Of a stretch of DNA of 64,000 nt, positions 52,549 to 61,692 are shown one piece after another. The notes beneath the pieces are model-generated. The model saw only the letters and a list, made by a program, of their open reading frames with translations, was not told the DNA's origin and made no database searches. A program made the translations under genes and the position numbers. Source of the DNA: Comamonadaceae bacterium (GTDB lineage Bacteria > Pseudomonadota > Gammaproteobacteria > Burkholderiales > Burkholderiaceae_C); contig JAIXSQ010000007.1 of assembly GCA_027484575.1 (NCBI GenBank), positions 124,001 through 188,000 of the forward strand. The letters are read 5' to 3'. Within the stretch, counting starts at the first letter, position 1, and every line of letters begins with the position of its first letter.

Positions 52549-53289
52549 TCAGCCGGTGCCGCGCGACCAGTCGCACAGACGCTCGATGACCCAGTGCGGA
52601 TCGTCCAGCGGCAGGTCGTGGCCCGCCCAGGGATGCAGGTGCAGCGGCAGCGACCACTGGTGCGCCAGGCGCTGCGAACTGACGGGCGCGACGAGGCGGT
52701 CGCCCCGGCTGGCCAGCAGCAGCAAGGGCAGCGCGGGCGGCTGCGCCGGGGCCCGCCACCGGGCGGCCGCCCAGAGCTGGCGCAGGACGTTGCCGGCGGC
52801 CACCGGCTGCGTGGCCGCGAGCCCGGCCCAGGCCTGCAGCGTGCCCTCGGGTGGGCGCTGTGCCGTCAGCGCGAGCACCAGGCGCTCGCGGGTCGCGGGC
52901 GGCGTGCCGGGCCACAGGCAGCGCGCCAGCACCGGCCAGGCGCGCGGCTGCAGGCGCTCCCAGGGCGCCGCCGCCGAGGCGGCACTGGTGTTGAGCACCG
53001 CACAGCCCGCGAAGGCCGACGGCCAGCGGCGGCAGGCCTCGAGCGCGACCATCGCCCCCAGGGACAGGGCCACCAGGCGAACAGGCCCCCCTGCCGGGAG
53101 CCGGCCGTGCAGGTCGTGCGCGAGGGCCTCGACACTCGACGGCGTCGCCTCGCGCCAGCGGCTCCCGTTGCCCGGCAGGTCGAGCACCGCGACCGGCGCG
53201 CCGCTGCGCGCGGCGAGCGCTTGCGGGAAGCCGCCCCAATGGGCGCTGCCGCGGGCCAGCCCGCGCAGCAGCAGCCAGCCGCCGCTCAT
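52549..53289 (-). CDS. Alpha/beta hydrolase
   Basis: A 246-residue hydrolase with the alpha/beta fold. The nucleophile elbow is VALSLGAMVALEA (Ser in A-L-S-L-G, so the first Gly of GxSxG is Ala), the acid is probably Asp in ASRGDRLVAP, and the base is His in WAGHDLPLDDP. The size and the short lid region resemble BioH/YheT-like esterases, but there is no biotin gene nearby and I do not assign a substrate. The start overlaps the stop of the M14-like peptidase gene by ATGA, so the two are co-translated. Confidence 0.85.
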   Translation of the reverse strand: MSGGWLLLRGLARGSAHWGGFPQALAARSGAPVAVLDLPGNGSRWREATPSSVEALAHDLHGRLPAGGPVRLVALSLGAMVALEACRRWPSAFAGCAVLNTSAASAAAPWERLQPRAWPVLARCLWPGTPPATRERLVLALTAQRPPEGTLQAWAGLAATQPVAAGNVLRQLWAAARWRAPAQPPALPLLLLASRGDRLVAPVSSQRLAHQWSLPLHLHPWAGHDLPLDDPHWVIERLCDWSRGTG

Positions 53290-54317
53290 GCCGGCGCCTC
53301 GCCCCACCAGCGCCGCCAGCCGGCCTGGTGGAAGGCGGCACGCTCGCCGGGCCCGGGCAGCCACAGGGAGGCGCCGGCGGCCGCGCGGACCAGGAAGTCG
53401 AGCAGCGCATGGTGGCGCCGCAGCACCCGCTGCTGCCGGTGCGCCAGCAGCGGGTTGAAGATGCCATGGCGCGAGAACAGCTGGCGCGGGTTCTTCTTGA
53501 CCCACAGCCAGGACCCCATCTCCAGCGTCAGCGGCAGGAAGGTGCCGCCACGGCCAACGGACGCCAGCAGCAGGTGGTCCCAGAGGTCGCCATGCGCCAG
53601 GTACTGCCGGCACTGCGGCTCGACGAGGTAGGGGTGGTGGGGATGCGCGGCATCGAAGGCTTGCGCGAGCGCCTGCAGCTCGGCCAGTTGCGGCGGCGGC
53701 CGGCGGGTGTGGGCGAACGGGAACCAGAGCCGGTCGCTCAGGCCGAAGCCCGAATGGCAGTCCAGCGCGACGCTCAAGGGCCGGCCCAGCAGCTCGCGTT
53801 CGACCACCGCGCACAGCGCGGCGCTCTCGGGCTCCATCGGGGCGCCCGCCGGCCCGCGGTACCAGGGCAGGCCGGGCGTGATCCGCTGGCCGCCCACCAG
53901 CGGGGGCACCGGCGCGTCGGCATCGACCGGCGCGTTGCGCATCAGGTCGACGCCGGCGGGATTGGCCCGGGTGCCGCGCAGCATGCCGCCAGGGTTGACC
54001 AGCGGCATGAACACCAGCCGCACCTGCTCGAGCTGGCGGTGCAGGGTCACGTCCCAGCGCAGGCGCGCGACCAGGCCCTGCAGCCAGGCGATCACCACCT
54101 GCGCGCCGATGCGCTCCAGGCCGTGCACGCCGCCGAAGTAGCCCACCGCCGCTGGGGCGCGCGGGTTGCCCAGGCAGACCGCATGCACCGGCAAGGCCCT
54201 GGGGCCCGCCGCCAGTCGCGTCTCGACCTGCAGCCAGTCGCCCCCGGCCGCGATGGCGGCCTGCAGGTCCTGCAGTTCGGGCAGCACATCGCCGGTCGGG
54301 TCGGCATCGGTGGTCAT
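53286..54317 (-). CDS. M14-family zinc carboxypeptidase-like protein
   Basis: A 343-residue metallopeptidase-like protein. The zinc motif H65-x-x-E68 (GGVHGLERIG) and the third ligand His188 (LDCHSGFG) are present, with NPGGMLRGTRANPAGVDLMRN between them carrying the substrate-binding Arg/Asn. The catalytic Glu is probably in LTLEMGSW. The family (M14 or succinylglutamate-desuccinylase-like) removes C-terminal residues or amide groups; the substrate is unknown. There is no signal peptide, so it acts in the cytosol. The stop overlaps the alpha/beta hydrolase ATG. Confidence 0.87.
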   Translation of the reverse strand: MTTDADPTGDVLPELQDLQAAIAAGGDWLQVETRLAAGPRALPVHAVCLGNPRAPAAVGYFGGVHGLERIGAQVVIAWLQGLVARLRWDVTLHRQLEQVRLVFMPLVNPGGMLRGTRANPAGVDLMRNAPVDADAPVPPLVGGQRITPGLPWYRGPAGAPMEPESAALCAVVERELLGRPLSVALDCHSGFGLSDRLWFPFAHTRRPPPQLAELQALAQAFDAAHPHHPYLVEPQCRQYLAHGDLWDHLLLASVGRGGTFLPLTLEMGSWLWVKKNPRQLFSRHGIFNPLLAHRQQRVLRRHHALLDFLVRAAAGASLWLPGPGERAAFHQAGWRRWWGEAPA

Positions 54318-54340
54318 GGTCCGCAGGCTAGCGCGCGCGC

Positions 54341-54358
54341 ATGACACGCGTTTGTCAC
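54341..54358 (+). promoter_or_regulatory. Weak Pho-box-like repeat
   Basis: ATGACAC-GCGT-TTGTCAC has 7-4-7 spacing but only 5 and 6 matches to CTGTCAC. It lies 23 nt before the 40-residue frame at 54381 and 24 nt before the divergent M14 gene; it also contains the inverted repeat TGACA/TGTCA. No good -10 follows on the plus strand. Confidence 0.3.
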
Positions 54359-54380
54359 GGTGGCGGGCGAGCATGGCCGC

Positions 54381-54503
54381 ATGCGCACAGCCCTGCCCTC
54401 CGCCCGTGGCGCCGCCCTGGCGCTGGCCCTGATCGCGGGCCTCGCCGAACTGCTGGCGTTGCAGGCCTGGCGCCTGCGCGACCGCCTCGCCGACCGCCGC
54501 TGA
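54381..54503 (+). CDS. Possible 40-residue membrane peptide
   Basis: A short frame (ATG 54381, TGA 54501-54503) between two minus-strand genes. The product MRTALPSARGAALALALIAG continues LAELLALQAWRLRDRLADRR: a basic start, one hydrophobic helix and a positively charged end, the layout of a small inner-membrane protein. No clear ribosome site is seen. In very GC-rich DNA a chance frame with this composition is possible, so the call is tentative. Confidence 0.35.
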   Translation: MRTALPSARGAALALALIAGLAELLALQAWRLRDRLADRR

Positions 54504-54532
54504 GCCCCGTCGCGCTGGCCAGGGGGGCCAGC

Positions 54533-55081
54533 TCAGACCGGCTCGAGCGCGCGGTGCGGGGCCGGGGGCAGTTCGACGCCGATCGCATCGCCCGCGGCGA
54601 CGTCGCCGCCCTGCAGCACCACCGCCATCACGCCGGCCTTGCGCACCAGCGCGCCCTGCGCATCGCGGTCGAGCACGGCGGCCATCAGGCCCGGCTGGAA
54701 ACGGTCGATCTGGCTGCAGGGATTGCGCAGGCCGGTGAGCTCCACCACCGCCTGGGTTCCCAGCCGCAGCCGCGTGCCGGCGGGCAAGGCCAGCAGGTCG
54801 AGGCCCCGCGTGGTGACGTTCTCGCCCAGTTCGCCGGGGAAGACGGCATGGTCGCGCGCGACCAGTTCGTCGAACAGCTCGGACTGCAGCAGGTGCAGCT
54901 GGCGCAGGTTCGGCTGGGTGGGGTCGCGGCGCACGCGCGAGCGGTGCCTGACCGTCGCGCCGGCATGCGCATCGCCCTGCACGCCCAGGCCGGCGAGCAG
55001 CGTGATCGCCTCCTCGGCATGCTTGCTGAAACCGTGCGTGCTGCTGCGGTGGACCGCGAGCACCCGGGCGTCGGCGGCCAT
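54533..55081 (-). CDS. MOSC-domain protein
   Basis: A 182-residue single MOSC domain (the C-terminal domain of molybdenum-cofactor sulfurases and of YiiM/YuaD-type proteins). The AVHRSSTHGFSKHAEEAITL start, the GVQGDAHAG segment and the NVTTRGLDLLALPAGTRLRLG core with the conserved Cys in LRNPCSQID are diagnostic. It may handle a sulfur-carrying Moco ligand or a related sulfur/metal transfer. It lies 6 nt after glmM in the same direction. The exact function is unknown. Confidence 0.88.
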   Translation of the reverse strand: MAADARVLAVHRSSTHGFSKHAEEAITLLAGLGVQGDAHAGATVRHRSRVRRDPTQPNLRQLHLLQSELFDELVARDHAVFPGELGENVTTRGLDLLALPAGTRLRLGTQAVVELTGLRNPCSQIDRFQPGLMAAVLDRDAQGALVRKAGVMAVVLQGGDVAAGDAIGVELPPAPHRALEPV

Positions 55082-55087
55082 CGGTGC

Positions 55088-56422
55088 TCAGCCCGCGCGG
55101 ATCGCGTCGGCCAGCATGTCGGCGCCGTCGCGGGCCAGCGTGGCGTCCTCGGCCTCGACCATCACGCGCACCACCGGCTCGGTGCCGCTGGGGCGGATCA
55201 GCACCCGGCCCTTGCCCGCCAGGCGCTGCTCGAGCGCCTGCTGCGCGGCGGCCAGGCCGCGCGCCTGCTTCCAGTCCTGCCCGGCGGCCAGCCGCACGTT
55301 GACCAGCGTCTGCGGGTACAGCTGCAGGCCCTCGAGCGCCTGCGCGAGCGAGCGGCGGCCGCGCACGCAGGCCTGCAGCACCTGCAGCGCGCTGACCAGG
55401 CCGTCCCCGGTGGTGTGGCGATCCAGCGCCAGCAGGTGGCCGGAGCCCTCGCCGCCCAGCAGCCAGCCGCGCCGGTGCAGTTCCTCGAGCACGTAGCGGT
55501 CGCCGACCTTGGCGCGCACGAACTCGATGTCGCGCGCGCGCAGCGCGTTCTCGACCGCCATGTTGGTCATCAGGGTCCCGACGGCACCGGGCACGCGCTC
55601 GCCGGCGGCCAGCCGGTCGAGCACCATCAGGTACAGCAGCTCGTCGCCGTTGTACAGGCGGCCCTCGCCGTCCACCATCTGCAGCCGGTCGGCGTCGCCG
55701 TCCAGCGCGATGCCGAAGTCGGCGCCGCGCGCGCGCACCGCCTCGACCAGCGCCTCGGGGTGGGTGGCGCCGACGCCCCGGTTGATGTTCAGGCCGTCGG
55801 GCGCCACGCCGATGCCGTGCACCTCGGCCCCCAGCTCGTGGAACACCTTGGGCGCGATCTGGTAGGCGGCCCCGTGGGCGGCGTCGACGACGATCGACAG
55901 GCCCTTGAGCGTCAGGTCGTTGGCGAAGGTGCTCTTGCAGAACTCGATGTAGCGGCCGGCGGCGTCGTCGAGCCGGCGGGCGCGCCCCAGCTGGGCCGAG
56001 GCAGCCCAGGCCGGTGCCTCGTCGAGCGCGGCCTCGACCTCCTGCTCCCAGGCGTCGGGCAGCTTGGTGCCCTGCGCGCTGAAGAACTTGATGCCGTTGT
56101 CCTCGTACGGGTTGTGGCTGGCACTGATCACCACGCCCAGGCTGGCCCGCAGGGCGCGCGTGAGGTAGGCCACCCCCGGCGTGGGCAGCGGGCCCAGCAG
56201 CACCACGTCGGTGCCGGCCGAATTGAAGCCGGACTCCAGCGCGCTCTCGAGCATGTAGCCGGAGATGCGGGTGTCCTTGCCGATGACGACGGTGGGGCGC
56301 TCGCCGGTGCGCTGGAGCACGCGGCCCACCGCATGCGCCAGGCGCAGCACGAAGTCGGGGGTGATGGGCGGCTGGCCCACCGTGCCGCGGATGCCGTCGG
56401 TGCCGAAATAGGTCCTGCTCAT
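55088..56422 (-). CDS. glmM: Phosphoglucosamine mutase
   Basis: A 444-residue enzyme that converts glucosamine-6-phosphate to glucosamine-1-phosphate for peptidoglycan and LPS. The phosphoserine loop is [14 protein letters not shown] with Ser102 as the phospho-residue. The metal loop [11 protein letters not shown] and the sugar-binding [11 protein letters not shown] follow, and the C-terminal [15 protein letters not shown] is the phosphate-binding loop. The length is typical. Its start overlaps the folP stop by ATGA. Confidence 0.98.
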   Translation of the reverse strand: MSRTYFGTDGIRGTVGQPPITPDFVLRLAHAVGRVLQRTGERPTVVIGKDTRISGYMLESALESGFNSAGTDVVLLGPLPTPGVAYLTRALRASLGVVISASHNPYEDNGIKFFSAQGTKLPDAWEQEVEAALDEAPAWAASAQLGRARRLDDAAGRYIEFCKSTFANDLTLKGLSIVVDAAHGAAYQIAPKVFHELGAEVHGIGVAPDGLNINRGVGATHPEALVEAVRARGADFGIALDGDADRLQMVDGEGRLYNGDELLYLMVLDRLAAGERVPGAVGTLMTNMAVENALRARDIEFVRAKVGDRYVLEELHRRGWLLGGEGSGHLLALDRHTTGDGLVSALQVLQACVRGRRSLAQALEGLQLYPQTLVNVRLAAGQDWKQARGLAAAQQALEQRLAGKGRVLIRPSGTEPVVRVMVEAEDATLARDGADMLADAIRAG

Positions 56423-57267
56423 GGTGTGGCTCCAGTGGTCTCCTGCCCGTGCATGGCCTGCCAGACCTGCAGCGCCGCCACGGTCTCGCGCACGTCGTGC
56501 ACGCGCACGATGCGGGCTCCCCGCTCGACCGCCAGCACGGCGGCGGCGACGCTGGGCACCAGCCGGTCGTTGGTGGGGGCGCCGGTGGCATGCCCCAGCG
56601 ACGATTTGCGCGACCAGCCGGCCAGCAGCGGATGGCCGTCGGCCAGCAGCTCGGCCTGCCGGGCCAGCAGCGCGAAGTTCTGCGCCGGCGACTTGCCGAA
56701 GCCGATGCCCGGGTCCCAGGTGATGCGCTCGCGCGCCACGCCCAGCGCGTGCAGGGCTTGGGTCTCGCGCTGCAGGAACGCCAGCACCTGGGGCACGGCA
56801 TCACCCGCCATGGGCGTGCGCTGCATCGTCTGCGGCTCGCCGTGCATGTGCATCAGGCACACGCCGCAGGACGGGTGCGCGGCCACCGCCTCGCGGGCGC
56901 CAGGCTGGCGCAGGGCCCACACGTCGTTGACGATGTCCGCGCCCAGCGCGAGCGCGCGCCGCATGACCTCGGGCTTGTAGGTGTCGACCGAGACCGGCAC
57001 GCCCAGGGTCAGCGCATCGCGCAGCACCGGCAGCAGCCGCTCGAGCTCCTCGGCCAGCGGCACCGGCGGCGTGCCGGGGCGGGTGGACTCGGCGCCCAGG
57101 TCCAGGATGTGGACGCCCTCTGCCACCATCTGCTCGCAGCGGCGCAGCGCGTCCTGCGGGGCGAGGTGCTGCCCGCCGTCGGAAAACGAGTCGGGCGTGA
57201 GGTTGACGATGCCCATCACCCGGGGCCGGGTGAGGTCGATGCGAAAGCGCGTGGTCTGCCAATGCAT
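56419..57267 (-). CDS. folP: Dihydropteroate synthase
   Basis: A 282-residue enzyme of folate synthesis, joining p-aminobenzoate to the pterin pyrophosphate. The ATG at 57267 ([15 protein letters not shown]) is preferred; a longer frame to 57303 adds 12 residues without support. The motifs are [15 protein letters not shown] (near 19-33), the GAESTRPG loop, DTYKPEV and the C-terminal R-x-H region. It is coupled to glmM and follows ftsH, the standard ftsH-folP-glmM order. Confidence 0.97.
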   Translation of the reverse strand: MHWQTTRFRIDLTRPRVMGIVNLTPDSFSDGGQHLAPQDALRRCEQMVAEGVHILDLGAESTRPGTPPVPLAEELERLLPVLRDALTLGVPVSVDTYKPEVMRRALALGADIVNDVWALRQPGAREAVAAHPSCGVCLMHMHGEPQTMQRTPMAGDAVPQVLAFLQRETQALHALGVARERITWDPGIGFGKSPAQNFALLARQAELLADGHPLLAGWSRKSSLGHATGAPTNDRLVPSVAAAVLAVERGARIVRVHDVRETVAALQVWQAMHGQETTGATP

Positions 57268-57299
57268 GGGAAGGCGGCATTGTCGCCGAGCCACCAGCG

Positions 57300-57324
57300 C
57301 CAAGGGCCCGCGAGGGGCCCTTGG
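57300..57324 (-). other. 10-bp stem-loop between ftsH and folP
   Basis: CCAAGGGCCC and GGGCCCTTGG form a perfect 10-bp stem around a 5-nt loop, 33 nt before the folP ATG and 37 nt after the ftsH stop. No T-run follows on the minus strand, so it may partly attenuate or process the message rather than end it. Confidence 0.5.
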
Positions 57325-57360
57325 GAACTGGTGCGGCCGGGCCGGGACCCGGCCGGCCGC

Positions 57361-59271
57361 TCAGGCGGCGGTGGGGGCGGGATCGGCCGCCACCGGGCTG
57401 CCGCCCGAGCCGCCGCCGGTGGGCGGCACGCGGGGCGTGAAGTCCTTGGGCGGGCGCGGGTCCTTGCCGGCCATGATGTCGTCGAGCTGCTCGGCGTCGA
57501 TCGTCTCCCACTCGAGCAGCGCCTTGGCCATGGCGTGCATCTTGTCGCTGTGGTCCTCGATCAGCTTGCGCGCCAGCGCGTACTGCTCGTCGATGATGCG
57601 GCGCACCTCCAGGTCGACCTTCTGCATGGTCTGCTCGGAGATGTTGGTGGTCTTGGTCACCGAGCGGCCCAGGAACACCTCGCCCTCGTTCTCGGCGTAG
57701 ACCATCGGGCCCAGCGCGTCCGACATGCCGTAGCGCATGACCATGTCGCGCGCCAGGTGGGTGGCCCGCTCGAAGTCGTTGCTGGCGCCGGTGGTCATCT
57801 GGTTCATGAACACCTCTTCGGCGATGCGGCCGCCGAACAGCATGCTGATCTGGTTCAGCATGTACTCGCGGTCGTAGCTGTAGCGGTCCTGCGCCGGCAG
57901 GCTCATGGTCACGCCCAGCGCGCGACCGCGCGGGATGATGGTGACCTTGTGCACCGGATCGCACTTGGGCAGCAGCTTGCCGATCAGGGCATGGCCCGAC
58001 TCGTGGTAGGCCGTGTTGCGGCGCTCTTCCTCGGGCATGACCATGGACTTGCGCTCCGGGCCCATCAGGATCTTGTCCTTGGCCTTCTCGAAGTCCTGCA
58101 TCTCGACGACGCGCGCGTTGCGGCGGGCGGCCATCAGCGCGGCCTCGTTGCACAGGTTGGCCAGGTCGGCGCCCGACATGCCGGGCGTGCCGCGGGCGAT
58201 GATCTCGGCCTTGACGTCCTGGCCGATCGGGATCTTGCGCATGTGCACGTTGAGGATCTGCTCGCGGCCGCGGATGTCGGGCAGCTGCACGTAGACCTGG
58301 CGGTCGAAGCGGCCGGGACGCAGCAGCGCGGCGTCGAGGATGTCGGGCCGGTTGGTCGCGGCGATGACGATCACGCCCAGGTTGGTCTCGAAGCCGTCCA
58401 TCTCGACCAGCATCTGGTTGAGGGTCTGCTCGCGCTCGTCGTTGCCGCCGCCCAGGCCGGCGCCACGCTGGCGGCCCACCGCGTCGATCTCGTCGATGAA
58501 GATGATGCAGGGGGCGTTCTTCTTGGCGTTCTCGAACATGTCGCGCACGCGGGCCGCGCCCACGCCGACGAACATCTCGACGAAGTCGGAGCCGGAGATC
58601 GAGAAGAACGGCACCTTGGCCTCGCCGGCGATGCCCTTGGCCAGCAGCGTCTTGCCGGTGCCCGGGGGGCCGACCAGCAGCAGGCCGCGCGGGATACGGC
58701 CGCCCAGCTTCTGGAACTTCTGCGGGTCCTTCAGGAAATCGACCACTTCCTTGGTCTCCTCCTTGGCCTCGTCGCAACCGGCGACGTCGACGAAGGTGAC
58801 CGTGTTGTTGTTCTCGTCGAGCATGCGCGCCTTGCTCTTGCCGAACGAGAAGGCCCCACCCTTGCCCCCGCCCTGCATCTGGCGCATGAAGTAGATCCAG
58901 ACCCCGATCAGCAGCAGCATGGGCCCCCAGCTGACCAGCAGGGTCATGAGCAGCGAACCCTCCTCGCGCGGCTTGACGTCGAACTTGACGCCGTTGGCGA
59001 TCAGGTCGCCGACCAGGCCACGGTCGAGGTAGGTGGCGGTGGTGCGCACCTTGCGGTCATCGGTGGTGACCGCGACGATCTCCGTGCCGCCCTGGCCCTC
59101 CTGGATCACAGCCTGCTTGATGCGGCGGCCGCGCACCTCCTCGAGGAAGTCCGAGTAGCCCATCATGCTGGCGCCCGCGGCGCCGCGCGTGTCGAACTGC
59201 TTGAAGACCGTGAACAGCACGAGTGCGATCACGAGCCAGACGGCTACTTTGGAGAACCACTGATTGTTCAA
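57361..59271 (-). CDS. ftsH: ATP-dependent zinc metalloprotease FtsH
   Basis: A 636-residue hexameric membrane AAA+ protease. Two N-terminal helices (about 9-24 and 107-130) flank a periplasmic segment. Walker A is GPPGTGKT (201-208), Walker [16 protein letters not shown] follows, and the zinc site is H423-E-S-G-H427. The third ligand lies in the C-terminal MVMRYGMSD region. It degrades sigma-32-type factors, LpxC and misfolded membrane proteins. It is between rlmE and folP, the conserved arrangement. Confidence 0.98.
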   Translation of the reverse strand: MNNQWFSKVAVWLVIALVLFTVFKQFDTRGAAGASMMGYSDFLEEVRGRRIKQAVIQEGQGGTEIVAVTTDDRKVRTTATYLDRGLVGDLIANGVKFDVKPREEGSLLMTLLVSWGPMLLLIGVWIYFMRQMQGGGKGGAFSFGKSKARMLDENNNTVTFVDVAGCDEAKEETKEVVDFLKDPQKFQKLGGRIPRGLLLVGPPGTGKTLLAKGIAGEAKVPFFSISGSDFVEMFVGVGAARVRDMFENAKKNAPCIIFIDEIDAVGRQRGAGLGGGNDEREQTLNQMLVEMDGFETNLGVIVIAATNRPDILDAALLRPGRFDRQVYVQLPDIRGREQILNVHMRKIPIGQDVKAEIIARGTPGMSGADLANLCNEAALMAARRNARVVEMQDFEKAKDKILMGPERKSMVMPEEERRNTAYHESGHALIGKLLPKCDPVHKVTIIPRGRALGVTMSLPAQDRYSYDREYMLNQISMLFGGRIAEEVFMNQMTTGASNDFERATHLARDMVMRYGMSDALGPMVYAENEGEVFLGRSVTKTTNISEQTMQKVDLEVRRIIDEQYALARKLIEDHSDKMHAMAKALLEWETIDAEQLDDIMAGKDPRPPKDFTPRVPPTGGGSGGSPVAADPAPTAA

Positions 59272-59419
59272 CTCGGACTCCGGGGGAAGACTGGGGGTCA
59301 GGTGCGCCCCATTCTAGGGGTTTCAAGGGGGAGCGCCATCGTCTGTGCCTAAGGGCGCGATCGGGGCGGCTGCGGCCTGCCGGCAGCTTGCCCGAGCCGC
59401 GCGTGGGGGGATCGGGCGA

Positions 59420-60082
59420 TCAGCGGGGCGATTTCACGCCGATGCCCACCAGGAAGGTCTCGGACGACTTGTCGCGCGAGGCCTTGGGCTTCAGAGGCTT
59501 GACCACCCGGAAAGTTTCCTTGAACAACTTGACCAGCTGGCTGTAGCCGCTGCCGTGGAACACCTTGACCACCAGCGCGCCGTCGGGCTTGAGGTGGCGG
59601 CACGAGAAATCGACCGCCAGCTCCACCAGGTGGCTGATCCGGGCCGCATCGGCCGACGCGATGCCGGACAGGTTGGGCGCCATGTCCGAGACCACCACGT
59701 CCGCGGGCCGGCCGGCCACCAGCGCATCCAGCTGCGCCAGCACCGCGTCCTCGCGGAAATCGCCCTGCAGGAAGGTCACGCCCTCGATCGGCTCCATCGG
59801 CAGGATGTCCATCGCGATGATGGTGCCGTCCAGGGCGCCCACGGCCGCGCCTTCGGGCGACAGGCGCCGGCGCACGTACTGGCTCCAGGCGCCCGGGGCG
59901 CTGCCCAGGTCGACGACCAGGTGCCCGGGGCGGATCAGCCCGAGCGACTCGTCGATCTCCTTGAGCTTGTAGGCCGCCCGGGCCCGGTAGCCTTCCTTGG
60001 CCGCCAGCTTGACGTAGGGGTCGTTGACATGGTCGTTCAGCCATGCCTTGTTGACCTTCTTGCTCTTCGTCTTGACTTTCAC
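59420..60082 (-). CDS. rlmE: 23S rRNA 2'-O-methyltransferase RlmE (RrmJ/FtsJ)
   Basis: A 220-residue SAM-dependent enzyme that methylates U2552 of 23S rRNA. The start is a GTG at 60082 ([20 protein letters not shown]). The catalytic tetrad K-D-K-E is recognisable: Lys in [11 protein letters not shown], Asp in VVVSDMAPN, Lys in LVVKVFHG and Glu in the C-terminal SSETFLVG. The SAM loop is [14 protein letters not shown]. It is divergent from yhbY and lies upstream of ftsH. Confidence 0.97.
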   Translation of the reverse strand: MKVKTKSKKVNKAWLNDHVNDPYVKLAAKEGYRARAAYKLKEIDESLGLIRPGHLVVDLGSAPGAWSQYVRRRLSPEGAAVGALDGTIIAMDILPMEPIEGVTFLQGDFREDAVLAQLDALVAGRPADVVVSDMAPNLSGIASADAARISHLVELAVDFSCRHLKPDGALVVKVFHGSGYSQLVKLFKETFRVVKPLKPKASRDKSSETFLVGIGVKSPR

Positions 60083-60104
60083 TCTGTGTCCTCTGGGCCC
60101 CGGG

Positions 60105-60110
60105 GATAAT
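60105..60110 (+). promoter_or_regulatory. -10 hexamer close to the yhbY start
   Basis: GATAAT lies 8 nt before the yhbY ATG at 60119, so the message would be leaderless or nearly so. It sits in the 36-bp gap to the divergent rlmE gene. Confidence 0.5.
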
Positions 60111-60118
60111 ACGGCCCC

Positions 60119-60592
60119 ATGCCCGCTCTCGAATTGACCATCGCCGAACGCAAGGCGCACCGCGCCGACGCCCACCACCTCGATCCCGTGGTGATGATCG
60201 GCAACGACGGGCTCACCCCGGCCGTCGTGAAGGAAACCGACTCCGCCCTGAACGCCCACGGGCTGATCAAGGTGCGCGTGCTCGGTGACGACCGCGCCGC
60301 GCGCGACGCCATGTACCAGCAGCTGTGCGACCAGCTCGGCGCCGCCCCCATCCAGCACATCGGCAAGCTCCTGGTCCTCTGGCGGCCGCAGCCAGCCAAG
60401 GAGAAGGCGGTCGACGAAGACCGCAAGCCGGGCCCGCGCGACTACAAGGTGCTCAAGTACAGCAAGCGCGGCGGCCAGCGGCCCGAGGTGCGCAGCGTGC
60501 GGGTGCTGGGCAACCAGCGCCTCACGCCCGGTGGCCAGGTCAAGCGCGCCAAGCCCAAGCAGAAGTCGGTCAAGAAGGGCCGGCTCGACTGA
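60119..60592 (+). CDS. yhbY: YhbY-type CRM-domain RNA-binding protein
   Basis: A 157-residue protein. The CRM (KhpB/YhbY) domain occupies residues 1-96, with [30 protein letters not shown] and the GxGG-like RNA loop, plus [11 protein letters not shown]. The remaining 60 residues are a basic, Lys/Arg-rich tail ([16 protein letters not shown]) not found in E. coli YhbY (about 97 residues). It is implicated in large-subunit ribosome assembly. The divergent rlmE partner also modifies the large subunit. Confidence 0.93.
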   Translation: MPALELTIAERKAHRADAHHLDPVVMIGNDGLTPAVVKETDSALNAHGLIKVRVLGDDRAARDAMYQQLCDQLGAAPIQHIGKLLVLWRPQPAKEKAVDEDRKPGPRDYKVLKYSKRGGQRPEVRSVRVLGNQRLTPGGQVKRAKPKQKSVKKGRLD

Positions 60593-60608
60593 GCCGACCG
60601 CCGCGGCC

Positions 60609-61055
60609 TCAGCCCGCGGCAGCCTCCTCCCGGGCCGGCACCGCGCCGGCCAGCTTCCACAGCGCCACCAGGGCGCAGCCCCACTGCAGCGCGAACAGCG
60701 CGGTGCCCACCCCGTGCCACAGCCGCAGGTTCTCGCGCGCCACGATGCGCGGCGCCACCGCGAACTCCTGCAGCAGCGCCAGCAGCGCTCCCGCCAGCAC
60801 GAAGGCCAGCGCGCCGCCGGCCCAGTCCAGCCGTGCCGGCTCGCCGCGTCCGCGTTGCAGCAGCAGGAGCAGCAGCGCACACCCGACGGCCACCCAGGAC
60901 TGGGCGGTGAACAGCCGGGCGGCGGCCTGGCCGGCCAGCGCCGGCGTGGGCAGCTGCGCGAACAGCAGCGGCACGGCCCAGGCGCCGATGGCCGTCAGGC
61001 TGCCCCACCACAGGGCTGCCGCCAGCACCGCCAGCCGTTGCCGTCCCGCGTGCAT
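60609..61055 (-). CDS. DUF4149-like membrane protein
   Basis: A 148-residue protein with four hydrophobic helices. The start ATG overlaps the greA stop by one base (TGATG), so it is translated from the greA message. The layout [23 protein letters not shown] at the start and [23 protein letters not shown] later fits the DUF4149 family found next to greA in betaproteobacteria. The function is unknown. Confidence 0.8.
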   Translation of the reverse strand: MHAGRQRLAVLAAALWWGSLTAIGAWAVPLLFAQLPTPALAGQAAARLFTAQSWVAVGCALLLLLLQRGRGEPARLDWAGGALAFVLAGALLALLQEFAVAPRIVARENLRLWHGVGTALFALQWGCALVALWKLAGAVPAREEAAAG

Positions 61056-61531
61056 CAGACGTAGTGGACCGCGACGATCTCGTAGCGCTTGAGGCCGCCG
61101 GGCGCCTGCACCTCGGCGGTGTCGCCCTCCTCCTTGCCGATCAGCGCGCGCGCGATCGGGCTGGAGATGTTGATCAGGCCCAGCTTCAGGTCCGCCTCGT
61201 CCTCGCCCACGATCTGGTACTTGACCTGCTCGCCCGAGGCCTCCTCCTCGAGTTCGACGGTCGCGCCGAACACGACCTTGCCGCCGGCGTCCAGCTGCGA
61301 GGGATCGATGATCTGCGCGGCGGCCAGCTTGCCCTCGAGCTCGCGGATGCGGCCCTCGATGAAGCCCTGGCGGTCCTTGGCCGCGTCGTACTCGGCGTTC
61401 TCGGACAGGTCGCCCTGCGCACGCGCCTCGGCGATGGCATTGATGACCCAGGGCCGCTGCACCGTCTTGAGCTCGTGCAGCTCGGCCTTGAGCTTCTCCG
61501 CGCCGCGCTTGGTGATGGGGATGGTGACCAT
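61055..61531 (-). CDS. greA: Transcription elongation factor GreA
   Basis: A 158-residue factor that rescues backtracked RNA polymerase by stimulating transcript cleavage. The N-terminal coiled coil runs through residues 1-75 with the acidic tip [19 protein letters not shown] (DLSENAEY, 41-48). The C-terminal FKBP-like domain starts near 84. The ATG at 61531 ([18 protein letters not shown]) is canonical. It is downstream of carB, the usual carAB-greA order, with a terminator between them. Confidence 0.98.
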   Translation of the reverse strand: MVTIPITKRGAEKLKAELHELKTVQRPWVINAIAEARAQGDLSENAEYDAAKDRQGFIEGRIRELEGKLAAAQIIDPSQLDAGGKVVFGATVELEEEASGEQVKYQIVGEDEADLKLGLINISSPIARALIGKEEGDTAEVQAPGGLKRYEIVAVHYV

Positions 61532-61552
61532 GGTTGCAGTCCGTCTGAATGG

Positions 61553-61588
61553 GAAAAAGCAAACCGCCGGCCGTTGCCGACCGGCGGT
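61553..61588 (-). terminator. Rho-independent terminator after carB
   Basis: On the minus strand ACCGCCGG and CCGGCGGT form a perfect 8-bp stem (61588-61563) followed by TTGCTTTTT. It lies 104 nt after the carB stop and 22 nt before the greA start, so greA probably has its own promoter or depends on read-through. Confidence 0.8.
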
Positions 61589-61692
61589 GTGGTTGTGGCT
61601 GGGATGATACCCAATCACGGTCGGCCGGCCGGGCCCGGAGCCCGTGGCCGGGCTGCGGGATTTCCCGGGCCGGCGCGGCCCGACGGCCGCGC

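Noticed and set aside
59343..59419. Small plus-strand frames opposite the ftsH-rlmE gap
   Set aside because: They continue as antisense to rlmE and have no supporting ribosome site or recognisable product.
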